Positions 23,412-31,430 of a DNA stretch of 33,623 bases are shown in pieces (position 1 is the first letter of the stretch; every line of letters begins with the position of its first letter). Both the position numbers and the translations under genes were made by a program. The notes below the pieces were generated by a model. That model made no database searches and was not told the DNA's origin. It saw only the letters and a program-made list of their open reading frames with translations. The DNA is from Chitinivibrionales bacterium (GTDB lineage: Bacteria > Fibrobacterota > Chitinivibrionia > Chitinivibrionales > JANQEN01), in assembly GCA_028278335.1 (NCBI GenBank), contig JANQEN010000101.1, positions 1 through 33,623 on the forward strand. The letters run 5' to 3'.

Positions 23412-26303
23412 GTGAAAACTAAAAAGACCAGCAAGAAAATTATGCGACTGATTATTACATTTCTTATGACACTTTTTCTCATTACACTCAGTAATGCTGG
23501 GATGACTGCTACCTTGCAGGAGCAGTTAGAAAAAACCTTACCCGGGGAGTTTGTATCCTGTATTGTCGTACTCAATACTAGCTATCCGTACAGAGCAACA
23601 AAAAGAGCGCCCATACATAGTAAAATGGCAACATTTAGAAATATAGCCAAAGAAAGTCAACGGTCATTGATGTCTTGGCTTAACACCAAGGGTACTGCTG
23701 TTGAAGTTACCCAATCCTTTTGGATTATCAATGGGCTTTTTGTAAAGGCACACCCAGCACTTATCACAGAAATTTCAAATCGGTCAGATGTCAAGCATGT
23801 TTTTCATAATGGCACGGTTAAAATTGTCACAGCTAAACCTTCACTCCACTCATTGTATACCAAGGATGTCGAATGGGGTGTTACAAAGGTTGAAGCCCCC
23901 ACCTGCTGGGCTGATGGGTATACAGGAGAGGGTATAATAATTGGGATCGTTGACACTGGCGTGGATTACCTACATCCCGCGTTAGAGGGGAAATGGGCCG
24001 GTCATTGGTTTGTTGCGACGGGACTTCCAGCCTCAGAGACACCCTATGATGACAATAAACATGGCACCCACTGCGTTGGCTCGATTCTTGGCGGTGATGG
24101 GAGTGGAGCCTTTTCCCAAGATATCGGTGTTGCTCCTGGTGCTAAATATGTTGCCGCAAAGGGACTTAATGGTGGAGGATCAGGCTCCAGCAACCAGCTC
24201 ATTGAATGCTTAGAGTTTATGGCCGACCTTAAGGAACAGGTCGATATTAAGGCTGTCTCCAATTCCTGGGCCTGTGGTAATGGTAATCAACAGTTTTATT
24301 GGGAAGCCTTTTTAACCCTTCGATCAATTGGGATTTTACCTATAGTTGCCAATGGTAATAATGGCTCTCAGGGAGCAGCATCAGTTACCTCTCCCGGTGA
24401 TTATCCCCATGTTATTGGTGTTGGTGCCACTGATAAGGATGATAATATAGGCTCTTTTTCCTCTTTGGGTCCAACCGTAGAAACCGAGCCCTACAATGAT
24501 AAATCTCTCTGGCTTAGGGATGATTGGAATTATATCAAACCAAACATATCCGCTCCTGGTGTGAGTATTAACTCGGCAATTCCCGGTGGTGAATACGGCT
24601 CTTTAAATGGTACCTCCATGGCAACCCCTCATGTGTGCGGAGCTGTAGCGTTACTATATCAGAAAAATATCAACTTAACCCATGAGATGGTATATAACCT
24701 TCTTCTTGACAATGTGGACAAACCCTCTGCTGGTGGCCCTTATCCAAACAACACCTTTGGCTGGGGACGACTCAATGCGTGGAAATCCTTGCAGGCAACG
24801 CCCACGATGAACCAACCCTGGGTTTATGTTACTCAGAAGAGCATGGCTTCTTTAGAGCCGGGTAAGACAATTGACCTTGCAATTACGGTTAAAAATTTAG
24901 GTGGATCAGAGGCTTTTCAAGCTGCGGCAACACTGTTTTCCTTAAATAACTATGTAAGTGTTAGTAATGCCGCTGCTTCTTTTGGTGATTTGGCACCAAA
25001 AGAAGAGGGCTCCAATAGTAACAATCCATTTAAGATCACGGCCCATTCTCTGACACCTCAGGGACATGTGGCAACACTGGGTATTGTCCTCCAAGCTGAT
25101 GGCGAGCTTGACACTTTGGACTTTAAAGATACAATCACCTTTGCTGTTTCAATCGGTACAGCTCCAGAGCCGCAACGCATATTTGTTGAAGATTTTGAAT
25201 ATACTGGGACCCAAGATAGTTTTGCTATCCTCTGGGAGACTGATGGAAACTGGGGCCACGTTAATAATGCTTCCCACTCTCAAAGCCACTCACTTTATAG
25301 TGGAGACGTGATAGATGGTCATGAGTATAGCACTATGAAAAACACCCTTGACCTATCCAGGTATAGTAAGGTCTACTTCTCCTTCTGGACCCAGTATAAC
25401 TTTGACAATATCTTCTGGACCAAGGCTCTGGTAGAGATCTCTTCGGATGGGGGAAGTACCTGGAATGAGATCTGGAACTCGCCACGGTTCAGTAATCAGG
25501 ACAGTATCTCCTGGGAACATCAGGTGAATGAGATTACACCCTATTTGAGTGAGCAGGTTAAATTTCGCACCAATCTTGAATCTAAAGGTGTTTTTCAAGA
25601 TTATGCTCACTGGTATATTGATGATATGGAAATATTTGTTGAAACTGACAATGAACCTCCCTATTTAGATAACACTTCGGTTTGGCAAGCAACAGCAGAG
25701 ACTGGTCCTTTTATTATACATTCCACAATTACCGATGCAAGTGGTGTAAAAAAAGCTTTGTTACATTACAAAGTAGGAGCAGGATCATGGAACACGATAG
25801 CCATGACTGAAAGGGAAAATCATCTCTATGATGCTACCATTCCTGCCCAACAGGGGTCAGGCACCATTAATTATTATCTTGAAGCGGAAGATAATTGGTT
25901 TTTATCAAAAGCCAATGTAGGAACTGCTCCTGTGGGTGCTTCAAAGCAGGGAGGATTTTACTCCTTTAAATATGGAACGACTGGGATAAGAGAAGCAATC
26001 GATCATGTACAATTTAATCTTACTAACACAATGCGCAAGCATGGACAGATGCGCATGCAGTTTTTTCTGCCGCAGCCGATGGGAGTGCGTCTGAAGGTAC
26101 ATGATGCAAAAGGTAGGCAAGTTGCTTTAATTTTAAATAAAAAGCTGGGCAAGGGCAATCATTCTGTTACGTGGGGTTATAATAAGAGCGGGGTATGTAA
26201 CAGAGCTTCAGGCCTTTATTTTATTACATTTCAAGCCAATATCGATGGAGGTAACCACTCGAAAGCCTATAATAAGATCGTCAAGGTCTTAATGGTTGAT
26301 TAA
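23412..26303 (+). CDS. Secreted subtilisin-family (S8) protease with T9SS-type C-terminal domain
   Basis: 963 aa. Signal peptide about 1-29 (ITLSNA). A propeptide resembling inhibitor I9 lies at about 35-140. The S8 catalytic domain (about 150-470) has D181 (GIVDTGVD), H217 (NKHGTHC), oxyanion N316 (NGNNG) and S402 (NGTSMATPH), all intact. A CARDB-like beta domain (about 475-590), a MAM/jelly-roll-like domain (about 598-755) and an Fn3-like domain (about 758-850) follow. The last ~95 residues (IMRKHGQMRM-like start, FLPQPMGVRLKVHDAKGRQV, ASGLYFITFQAN) resemble a FlgD-like/T9SS sorting domain. The start GTG 23412 is uncertain; ATG 23442 (codon 11) also gives a signal peptide and neither has a good ribosome site. 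It is first in a run of three secreted-protein genes. Confidence 0.88.
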   Translation: MKTKKTSKKIMRLIITFLMTLFLITLSNAGMTATLQEQLEKTLPGEFVSCIVVLNTSYPYRATKRAPIHSKMATFRNIAKESQRSLMSWLNTKGTAVEVTQSFWIINGLFVKAHPALITEISNRSDVKHVFHNGTVKIVTAKPSLHSLYTKDVEWGVTKVEAPTCWADGYTGEGIIIGIVDTGVDYLHPALEGKWAGHWFVATGLPASETPYDDNKHGTHCVGSILGGDGSGAFSQDIGVAPGAKYVAAKGLNGGGSGSSNQLIECLEFMADLKEQVDIKAVSNSWACGNGNQQFYWEAFLTLRSIGILPIVANGNNGSQGAASVTSPGDYPHVIGVGATDKDDNIGSFSSLGPTVETEPYNDKSLWLRDDWNYIKPNISAPGVSINSAIPGGEYGSLNGTSMATPHVCGAVALLYQKNINLTHEMVYNLLLDNVDKPSAGGPYPNNTFGWGRLNAWKSLQATPTMNQPWVYVTQKSMASLEPGKTIDLAITVKNLGGSEAFQAAATLFSLNNYVSVSNAAASFGDLAPKEEGSNSNNPFKITAHSLTPQGHVATLGIVLQADGELDTLDFKDTITFAVSIGTAPEPQRIFVEDFEYTGTQDSFAILWETDGNWGHVNNASHSQSHSLYSGDVIDGHEYSTMKNTLDLSRYSKVYFSFWTQYNFDNIFWTKALVEISSDGGSTWNEIWNSPRFSNQDSISWEHQVNEITPYLSEQVKFRTNLESKGVFQDYAHWYIDDMEIFVETDNEPPYLDNTSVWQATAETGPFIIHSTITDASGVKKALLHYKVGAGSWNTIAMTERENHLYDATIPAQQGSGTINYYLEAEDNWFLSKANVGTAPVGASKQGGFYSFKYGTTGIREAIDHVQFNLTNTMRKHGQMRMQFFLPQPMGVRLKVHDAKGRQVALILNKKLGKGNHSVTWGYNKSGVCNRASGLYFITFQANIDGGNHSKAYNKIVKVLMVD

Positions 26304-26405
26304 TAGAATATGATTAACTATAAATAATTGGCAAGTGTTGGCTGGAAAAAAATTAAATTAAGTGCAATTGTAACTCTAATTTTAACCCAAATAAGGAGGG
26401 GTTCG

Positions 26406-27386
26406 ATGCCTTCTAAATCATTATTACTTTTTTTACTCTGTGTATTTTGTTTAACCTCGATAACTAGCGTTGCAGCTCCGTCAGTGCCAGCTGCAGATAA
26501 GCTACCTGTTGAAGCAGTGGCCACAAAAGTTGAAGAGTTGGATGATCGCTCAGAATGGCTCTGGCGTAATCAATTTAATGATAATCGAGGTATAATTTCC
26601 ACCATTCTTCTTGCCAATGATGAGGGAAAAGGGTGCCGTTTTGCCGATGACTTTAAGGTTCCAGCCAATGAGGTTTGGAAAGTTGACACAATCAGACCCT
26701 ATCTCTACTGGTACCAAGGCAAACCTGATCGCTATCGGGTAATCATATATAAAGATGATGGTTGGGGCATGCCTGATGAGTTGAGCAAAGTTACCGATTT
26801 CACCTTTAATGCAGACCTTGCTGATACCTTAACAGTTTACTCAATTGATGTTAATGTGACGGCTCAAAACATTGAGTTACAACCGGGAGAATATTGGTTG
26901 AGTGTTGCCGGTGAATATGATACGGCCACTATGTCTCACCAGTGGTTTTGTCTGTGGAATAGAAAGGATACTCTATTAGAGCCCGGAGCAGCCCATATTA
27001 AAGATAGTATTGGTGCTCATTATACACAGTTTCCAACAGAATGGCTACCCATCCATTTTGCAAATGAGAATACTATGAATTCGGCAAAATTCTGGATTCG
27101 TGGATCTAAGACAGTTGCTATCACCAATCAAATGAACAAATTTGGTGCAGAGCTCTCTCTCTTTCCCAACCCTGCGGCGGAATTCATCACCTTTACTGCA
27201 TCAAGCAGGCGAGCAAAATATGTTGAAATATTCGACATGAAGGGGAAGCTGGTGGAAAAGGTAGGGCTAAAGGATAAAAAGAGTAAGGTTTCTCTTGCAA
27301 AGTATATCAACGGGCTTTATCTCTATCGCTTAAAGGGTGAAACTGGCAATGTATTGAATAAAGGACGGTTTACCGTTTCTAAATAA
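26406..27386 (+). CDS. Secreted ADDF-type jelly-roll protein with T9SS sorting domain
   Basis: 326 aa. The start ATG 26406 has AAGGAGG 8 nt upstream; the earlier in-frame start at 26328 is rejected. Signal peptide about 1-24. The mature part contains CRFADDFKVPANEVWKVDTI, a pattern common in beta-sandwich domains of T9SS-sorted proteins. ELQPGEYWLSVAG and FWIRGS follow. The C-terminal ~80 residues are a textbook T9SS type A sorting domain: LFPNPAAEFI, VEIFDMKGKLV, YINGLYLYRLKG and GRFTVSK. It has no catalytic motif. Lying between two secreted proteases, 102 nt and 86 nt from them, it is probably co-expressed and could be a binding or adaptor protein. Confidence 0.82.
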   Translation: MPSKSLLLFLLCVFCLTSITSVAAPSVPAADKLPVEAVATKVEELDDRSEWLWRNQFNDNRGIISTILLANDEGKGCRFADDFKVPANEVWKVDTIRPYLYWYQGKPDRYRVIIYKDDGWGMPDELSKVTDFTFNADLADTLTVYSIDVNVTAQNIELQPGEYWLSVAGEYDTATMSHQWFCLWNRKDTLLEPGAAHIKDSIGAHYTQFPTEWLPIHFANENTMNSAKFWIRGSKTVAITNQMNKFGAELSLFPNPAAEFITFTASSRRAKYVEIFDMKGKLVEKVGLKDKKSKVSLAKYINGLYLYRLKGETGNVLNKGRFTVSK

Positions 27387-27472
27387 CCAGGAATCACTGA
27401 GGTGTCTTGATTATTCAAGGCTCCCCAGTGCCATTCTTGTATCCCCATCATGGTGGATTTTTTGGAGGAACA

Positions 27473-30400
27473 ATGAAAAAAATATTAGCTAAAATGATAC
27501 TGGGATTGCTTTGCTGTGCATGGATGGTGGTGCATGCCAGCGATTGGCAACCTGCTCGTTCTATGCAGCTGAAGCCTGGAGCCAAGCCAATCCTAGTTAA
27601 GGTAACAAATTGGGGGGCTAATAATACCATATCACTCAACTATAAATCACCGAAACCGCAGCTGGCACCCTGTACCTATCAGCGAGTGAAGGGACAGGTT
27701 GAAAAATCTTGTGTGCTCGGAAATGCAGTTTCAATTTACAAAGAGGGTGAACCAGTTTTACCGGCGATTGTTGCCAAGGTAGTTTTACCCTATGGTCACA
27801 CCGTTGATCAGGTTGCTGTTTCTCGAGGAGCACCTACTACTGTTGTTGGGAAGCATTTTGTCGAGTTTGGCCCGGCACCGGTTGTGCTTATGCCTGGTGC
27901 AAAGGTTCGACAAGCTGTACCAAGTGAAGCTATCTACAGCTCCGAAAAGGCCTTTCCAACAGTGAGCTATAAACTGGTAACTGTTCAAAGAAAACGGGGT
28001 GTTTCAGTAGCCTTTGTACAAATCTATCCGGTGACCTATTCACCAAAAAGTGGATTGGTCCAATATTACTCCGATATTTCAGTAAAGATTACCACAAAAC
28101 CCTCTGCCGCAAAAAGCGCTATTCGGGTACGACTTGCTGGAATAGAGCAGGAACTTGATGATGTGGAAAATAGCCAGCTCTTGAGTACCTACAAAGACAA
28201 TGCGGTACAGGTCGCTTCTGCTCGAGGATTGTGTAATCCTCAGGATGAATTTAAGTGGGTTATGGTCACCTCTGAGAAGATTAAGAATTCTGTTAACAAA
28301 CCGAGTGTTAGTGATTTGGAACAACTGCGTAAATCGCAGGGATTATCAACCAAAATCATGACCATCGAAGAGGTGCTTAAAAATTATGATGGCGTTGACA
28401 ATCCGGAAAAACTAAGAAAATTTATTATTGACGCCTATAATAATTGGAAGACCGAATTTGTTTTGTTAGGTGGCGATGTTTCAATTATTCCACTGCGTCA
28501 ACTCTATTGTTATGCCAGTCCCGATAATATCGATAACATCGATAGTGACCTTTATTATATGTGTTTAGATGGAAACTATAATTACGATAATGACGGTCAA
28601 TGGGGTGAGGCTGATGATGGCTTTGATTATGCTGATATAGACCTTCTGGCTGAAGTATATGTAGGACGTATCTCTGCTGAAGATGAAAAGGAGATGTCTA
28701 ACCAGATCTTCAAAATCAAAGAGTATGAAACTGTCTCTGAGGATGATGCCTATCTAAGAAAAGCCTTACTTTTAGGTGAAAAACTTGGCTGGGGTGGCAT
28801 AACAGAGTATTCAAAAGCCTCTCTGCAGCAAATTAAAGATGGATACGATACGTTAAAGGGTTTTGCTGCAGCTTCAGAGTTTACGGTTGATGGCATCTAC
28901 GAAGAGGATGGAAGCTATGGTAAGACAGATGTACTGAGTAAGATTAATGGTACCACCTATAGCATTTTTCACCACTATGGTCACTCGAACCATTCCTATG
29001 GATTGAAATTGCGTAATGGTGATGAGTCTCGATTTACCAATGAGAAATACATTTTTGGCTACTCTCAAGGGTGTCTTACTGGTCAATTTTCCAAGGATTG
29101 TATTGCAGAGCGCTTTACTACTCAGAACAGAAAAGGATTCTGGGGACTCATGTTCAATACCAATTTAGGCATTGGGTACAAGGAAAACCTCAATGGACCT
29201 AGTCAGATTTTGGCCCGTGAATTTTGGGATGCCTATTTCGGTGAGGATATCAAGCATATTGGCAAAATCAATCAGGATGCTCATGAGGATGTTATCTCGA
29301 TTATCGGTAACGGATTTATTCGCTGGAGTATTTATGAAACTAATATACTTGCTGATCCGGCAACCATAATCCGCGGTAAGATTGTTCCCGCCTTTGTTAC
29401 GGTTACCTCTCCCAATGGTGGTGAGAAGTGGGAACAGGGACGCACCTTTGATGTCCTGTGGAACGACAATATTGATGGGAATGTGAAGATTGAACTGCTT
29501 AAGGGAACTGCGGTCGATCGAGAGTTGGCTGCTTCTGAGGCCAGTGACGGTAAATGGACCTGGAATATTCCCACAGATTTTCCCACAGCTGCTGATTATA
29601 AAATTCGTGTTACCTCAATTGACAATAACAGTATTGTTGATGAAAGTTTTGAAGCTTTTGCAATAGAGCCCAAGTCGACCTTGACCCTTACCGCACCCAA
29701 TGGTGGTGAGACTGTTGAAAAGGGCGCAGAGGTCGAAGTTACCTGGACCGATAATCTTTCTGGCAATGTCAATATTGATCTCTGTAAAGACTCGAGTATG
29801 TACAGAAATATCGTCCTCAACACCGAGAGTGACGGTTCCTATAAGTGGAAGGTCTCCGATGTACTTGCAGCAGCAGCGGACTATACAGTCCGTATCACCG
29901 CTGTTGGCAAAGAGTGGCTCTTTGTCGAGAGTGCAGCTCCTTTTTCAATTAAGAACCCGGTTGTTTCAACCTTTCCCTGGGTTGTCAATTTTGATCACTG
30001 GGAAGAGGGTGCTGGCGTACTTGGTAATTATTGGGAGCAGGTTGAAGGAGAGGACGACCTAAACTGGACCGTACTGAGTGGTCCCACACCCTCAGGCACA
30101 ACCGGCCCTAACGCAGATCGTACCACCGGTAATGGAAAGTATATCTATACTGAAGCATCCGGTGATGGCAGTCCCAATAAAAAGTTTTTTGCCTTAACAC
30201 CAATCCTTGACCTTCCTAATGTCAATGATTTTCAGCTCGGTTTTTGGTACCATATGCGTAGTGATACCAACAGAATGGGCGACCTTTATGTTGATATCCA
30301 TGCTGATGGTGCTTGGCAGGAGGGTGTTGTACATATCTCCGGTCACCAAGATTCGGTGTGGCTCTACAAAACCCATTCACTTTCTGCCTATGCAGATAAA

Positions 30401-30781
30401 CAGATCCAGCTACGGTTCCGTGGAGTAACCGGAACTGATTTTGATAGTGATATGGCCATAGACGATGTCCGCGTGGGTGGACCAGTACCGATTATCCATG
30501 GCATCACTCACCGTATGCCTCATTCCTTTGGAATTCGCTACTATGGCTCCAGAATTCACTTTCAGATACCTAAAAATGGAAATAGATTACAGCACATTTT
30601 AATAACACTCTTTAATCTTCAAGGAAAAAAGATAGCTACTCTAGTGGATGGAAGAGTAAAAGCCGGCTTTCATACTATTCCTTTAACCGGCTCAGGCCTG
30701 CAGTGTGCCTCAGGTCTTTATTTGTGTAAATTGGAAACGAAGGGATTTTCCAAAACGATTAATGTGCTTATTAAAAAGTAA
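27473..30781 (+). CDS. Gingipain-family (C25) cysteine protease with Kre9-like repeats and sorting domain
   Basis: 1102 aa. Start ATG 27473 with GGAGG upstream. Signal peptide about 1-22 (MVVHA). A propeptide-like region extends to about 250. The C25 domain (about 255-640) has FVLLGGDVSIIP, then catalytic H504 (HHYGHSNH) and C534 (GYSQGCLTGQF), 30 residues apart, as expected for gingipains. Two Ser/Thr-rich Kre9/KNH-like repeats (SPNGGEKW at about 642; APNGGETVEKG at about 736) follow. A MAM-like domain (about 830-1003) comes next, ending MAIDDVRVGG, and then a FlgD-like/T9SS C-terminal domain (ITLFNLQGKKIATLVDGRVK; CASGLYLCKLETKGF). It would act outside the cell as an endopeptidase. It is last of three secreted-protein genes, with a terminator hairpin right after the stop. 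Confidence 0.9.
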   Translation: MKKILAKMILGLLCCAWMVVHASDWQPARSMQLKPGAKPILVKVTNWGANNTISLNYKSPKPQLAPCTYQRVKGQVEKSCVLGNAVSIYKEGEPVLPAIVAKVVLPYGHTVDQVAVSRGAPTTVVGKHFVEFGPAPVVLMPGAKVRQAVPSEAIYSSEKAFPTVSYKLVTVQRKRGVSVAFVQIYPVTYSPKSGLVQYYSDISVKITTKPSAAKSAIRVRLAGIEQELDDVENSQLLSTYKDNAVQVASARGLCNPQDEFKWVMVTSEKIKNSVNKPSVSDLEQLRKSQGLSTKIMTIEEVLKNYDGVDNPEKLRKFIIDAYNNWKTEFVLLGGDVSIIPLRQLYCYASPDNIDNIDSDLYYMCLDGNYNYDNDGQWGEADDGFDYADIDLLAEVYVGRISAEDEKEMSNQIFKIKEYETVSEDDAYLRKALLLGEKLGWGGITEYSKASLQQIKDGYDTLKGFAAASEFTVDGIYEEDGSYGKTDVLSKINGTTYSIFHHYGHSNHSYGLKLRNGDESRFTNEKYIFGYSQGCLTGQFSKDCIAERFTTQNRKGFWGLMFNTNLGIGYKENLNGPSQILAREFWDAYFGEDIKHIGKINQDAHEDVISIIGNGFIRWSIYETNILADPATIIRGKIVPAFVTVTSPNGGEKWEQGRTFDVLWNDNIDGNVKIELLKGTAVDRELAASEASDGKWTWNIPTDFPTAADYKIRVTSIDNNSIVDESFEAFAIEPKSTLTLTAPNGGETVEKGAEVEVTWTDNLSGNVNIDLCKDSSMYRNIVLNTESDGSYKWKVSDVLAAAADYTVRITAVGKEWLFVESAAPFSIKNPVVSTFPWVVNFDHWEEGAGVLGNYWEQVEGEDDLNWTVLSGPTPSGTTGPNADRTTGNGKYIYTEASGDGSPNKKFFALTPILDLPNVNDFQLGFWYHMRSDTNRMGDLYVDIHADGAWQEGVVHISGHQDSVWLYKTHSLSAYADKQIQLRFRGVTGTDFDSDMAIDDVRVGGPVPIIHGITHRMPHSFGIRYYGSRIHFQIPKNGNRLQHILITLFNLQGKKIATLVDGRVKAGFHTIPLTGSGLQCASGLYLCKLETKGFSKTINVLIKK

Positions 30782-30783
30782 TT

Positions 30784-30810
30784 AAAACTTTACGCTATGC
30801 GTATAGTTTT
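30784..30810 (+). terminator. Terminator after the C25 protease
   Basis: AAAACT and TACGC pair with GCGTA and AGTTTT around loop TAT, with one T-T mismatch, ending in TTTT. It begins 3 nt after the stop codon. Confidence 0.7.
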
Positions 30811-30857
30811 ATGCCTGATGGTTTTTCAGGTTATTCCCCCCTTAGACCCGCAGAACT

Positions 30858-30879
30858 CCTCTCCCCAATTGGGGAGAGG
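30858..30879. repeat. 22-bp perfect palindrome
   Basis: CCTCTCCCCAATTGGGGAGAGG equals its own reverse complement. It lies in a C/G-rich patch (30835-30900) inside the gene-free stretch 30782-31430. The rest up to 31110 has no recognisable feature except a 48-codon frame that was not accepted. Confidence 0.6.
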
Positions 30880-31116
30880 GGATAAAGCGGGAGCCAAGAT
30901 GGGAAAAAATGGCACAAAATAATAACCCAAAGAGAATACAATGATTAAAAGGATTATCTCATTATCCAGTGCATGGCAAATTTTTAGGCTCATTATTGTG
31001 ACACAGCACATTGAGAGTAATCCAAATTCATACCGTTGTTCTGTTGCAGATGGCGCAGACCTGTGGTGGATACATAGTAATCTTTAAGATAGGAACGAGG
31101 TGCAAAAACAAAACAG

Positions 31117-31144
31117 TTGTCAGATGAACTGGTGAAAGTATATA
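31117..31144 (+). promoter_or_regulatory. Promoter placing the transcript start at the tandem RNA motif
   Basis: TTGTCA (31117-31122), a 16-nt spacer, then TATATA (31139-31144). The predicted start at about 31151 coincides with the first base pairs of RNA copy 1 (31152). Confidence 0.5.
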
Positions 31145-31151
31145 CCCGAGT

Positions 31152-31225
31152 ACTAAAGCTGTAAAAAGATCAAAATTCCGAGCGGTGGGGACCAACAGGA
31201 ACATGATACTCTCAGCCCCTTTAGT
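31152..31225 (+). ncRNA. Structured RNA motif, copy 1 (5' leader of VWA gene)
   Basis: 74 nt. P1: ACTAAAG (31152-31158) with CTTTAGT (31219-31225). P2: ATCA (31169-31172) with TGAT (31204-31207). P3: TTCC (31176-31179) with GGAA (31198-31201). P4: GGT-GGGG-ACC (31184-31193). The GGGG loop could pair with CCCC at 31216-31219 as a pseudoknot. The 38-nt core 31177-31214 is identical to copy 2. CCCTT (31217-31221) could instead pair with AAGGG (31233-31237), which would open P1 and may be an expression switch. I recognise no known riboswitch class. Confidence 0.6.
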
Positions 31226-31312
31226 ATTTAGTAAGGGTTCATGATAGCAGTTTTGTGTGCATCACATTTCAAAAGACTCAAGCGCTTAGCATTACGCAAA
31301 TAGTGTTTAAAA

Positions 31313-31385
31313 ACTATAGGGTGAAAATATCAATACTCCGAGCGGTGGGGACCAACAGGAACATGATACTCTCAACCCCTATAGT
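31313..31385 (+). ncRNA. Structured RNA motif, copy 2 (5' leader of VWA gene)
   Basis: 73 nt. P1: ACTATAGGG (31313-31321) with CCCTATAGT (31377-31385). P2: TATCA (31328-31332) with TGATA (31364-31368). P3: TCC (31337-31339) with GGA (31358-31360). P4: GGT-GGGG-ACC (31344-31353). Core 31337-31374 is identical to copy 1 at a 160-nt offset. P1 differs from copy 1 by an A-T to T-A exchange on both strands of the helix, which keeps the pairing. It ends 32 nt before the AAGGAG of the VWA gene, so it could control initiation. Confidence 0.6.
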
Positions 31386-31430
31386 ATATAGACTGAAAAA
31401 TAATCAAATGTTGTTCTAAGGAGAAAGAAA

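Noticed and set aside
30941..31087. A 48-codon plus-strand frame (MIKRIISLSSAW start)
   Set aside because: Only a weak AAGAGAA upstream, no recognisable domain, and it sits in a gap otherwise made of repeats; kept out for lack of support.
31152..31385. Known riboswitch classes (c-di-GMP, cobalamin, TPP, SAM, preQ1, glycine, glutamine, fluoride)
   Set aside because: None of their conserved core sequences as I recall them match the shared 38-nt core; a database search could still change this.
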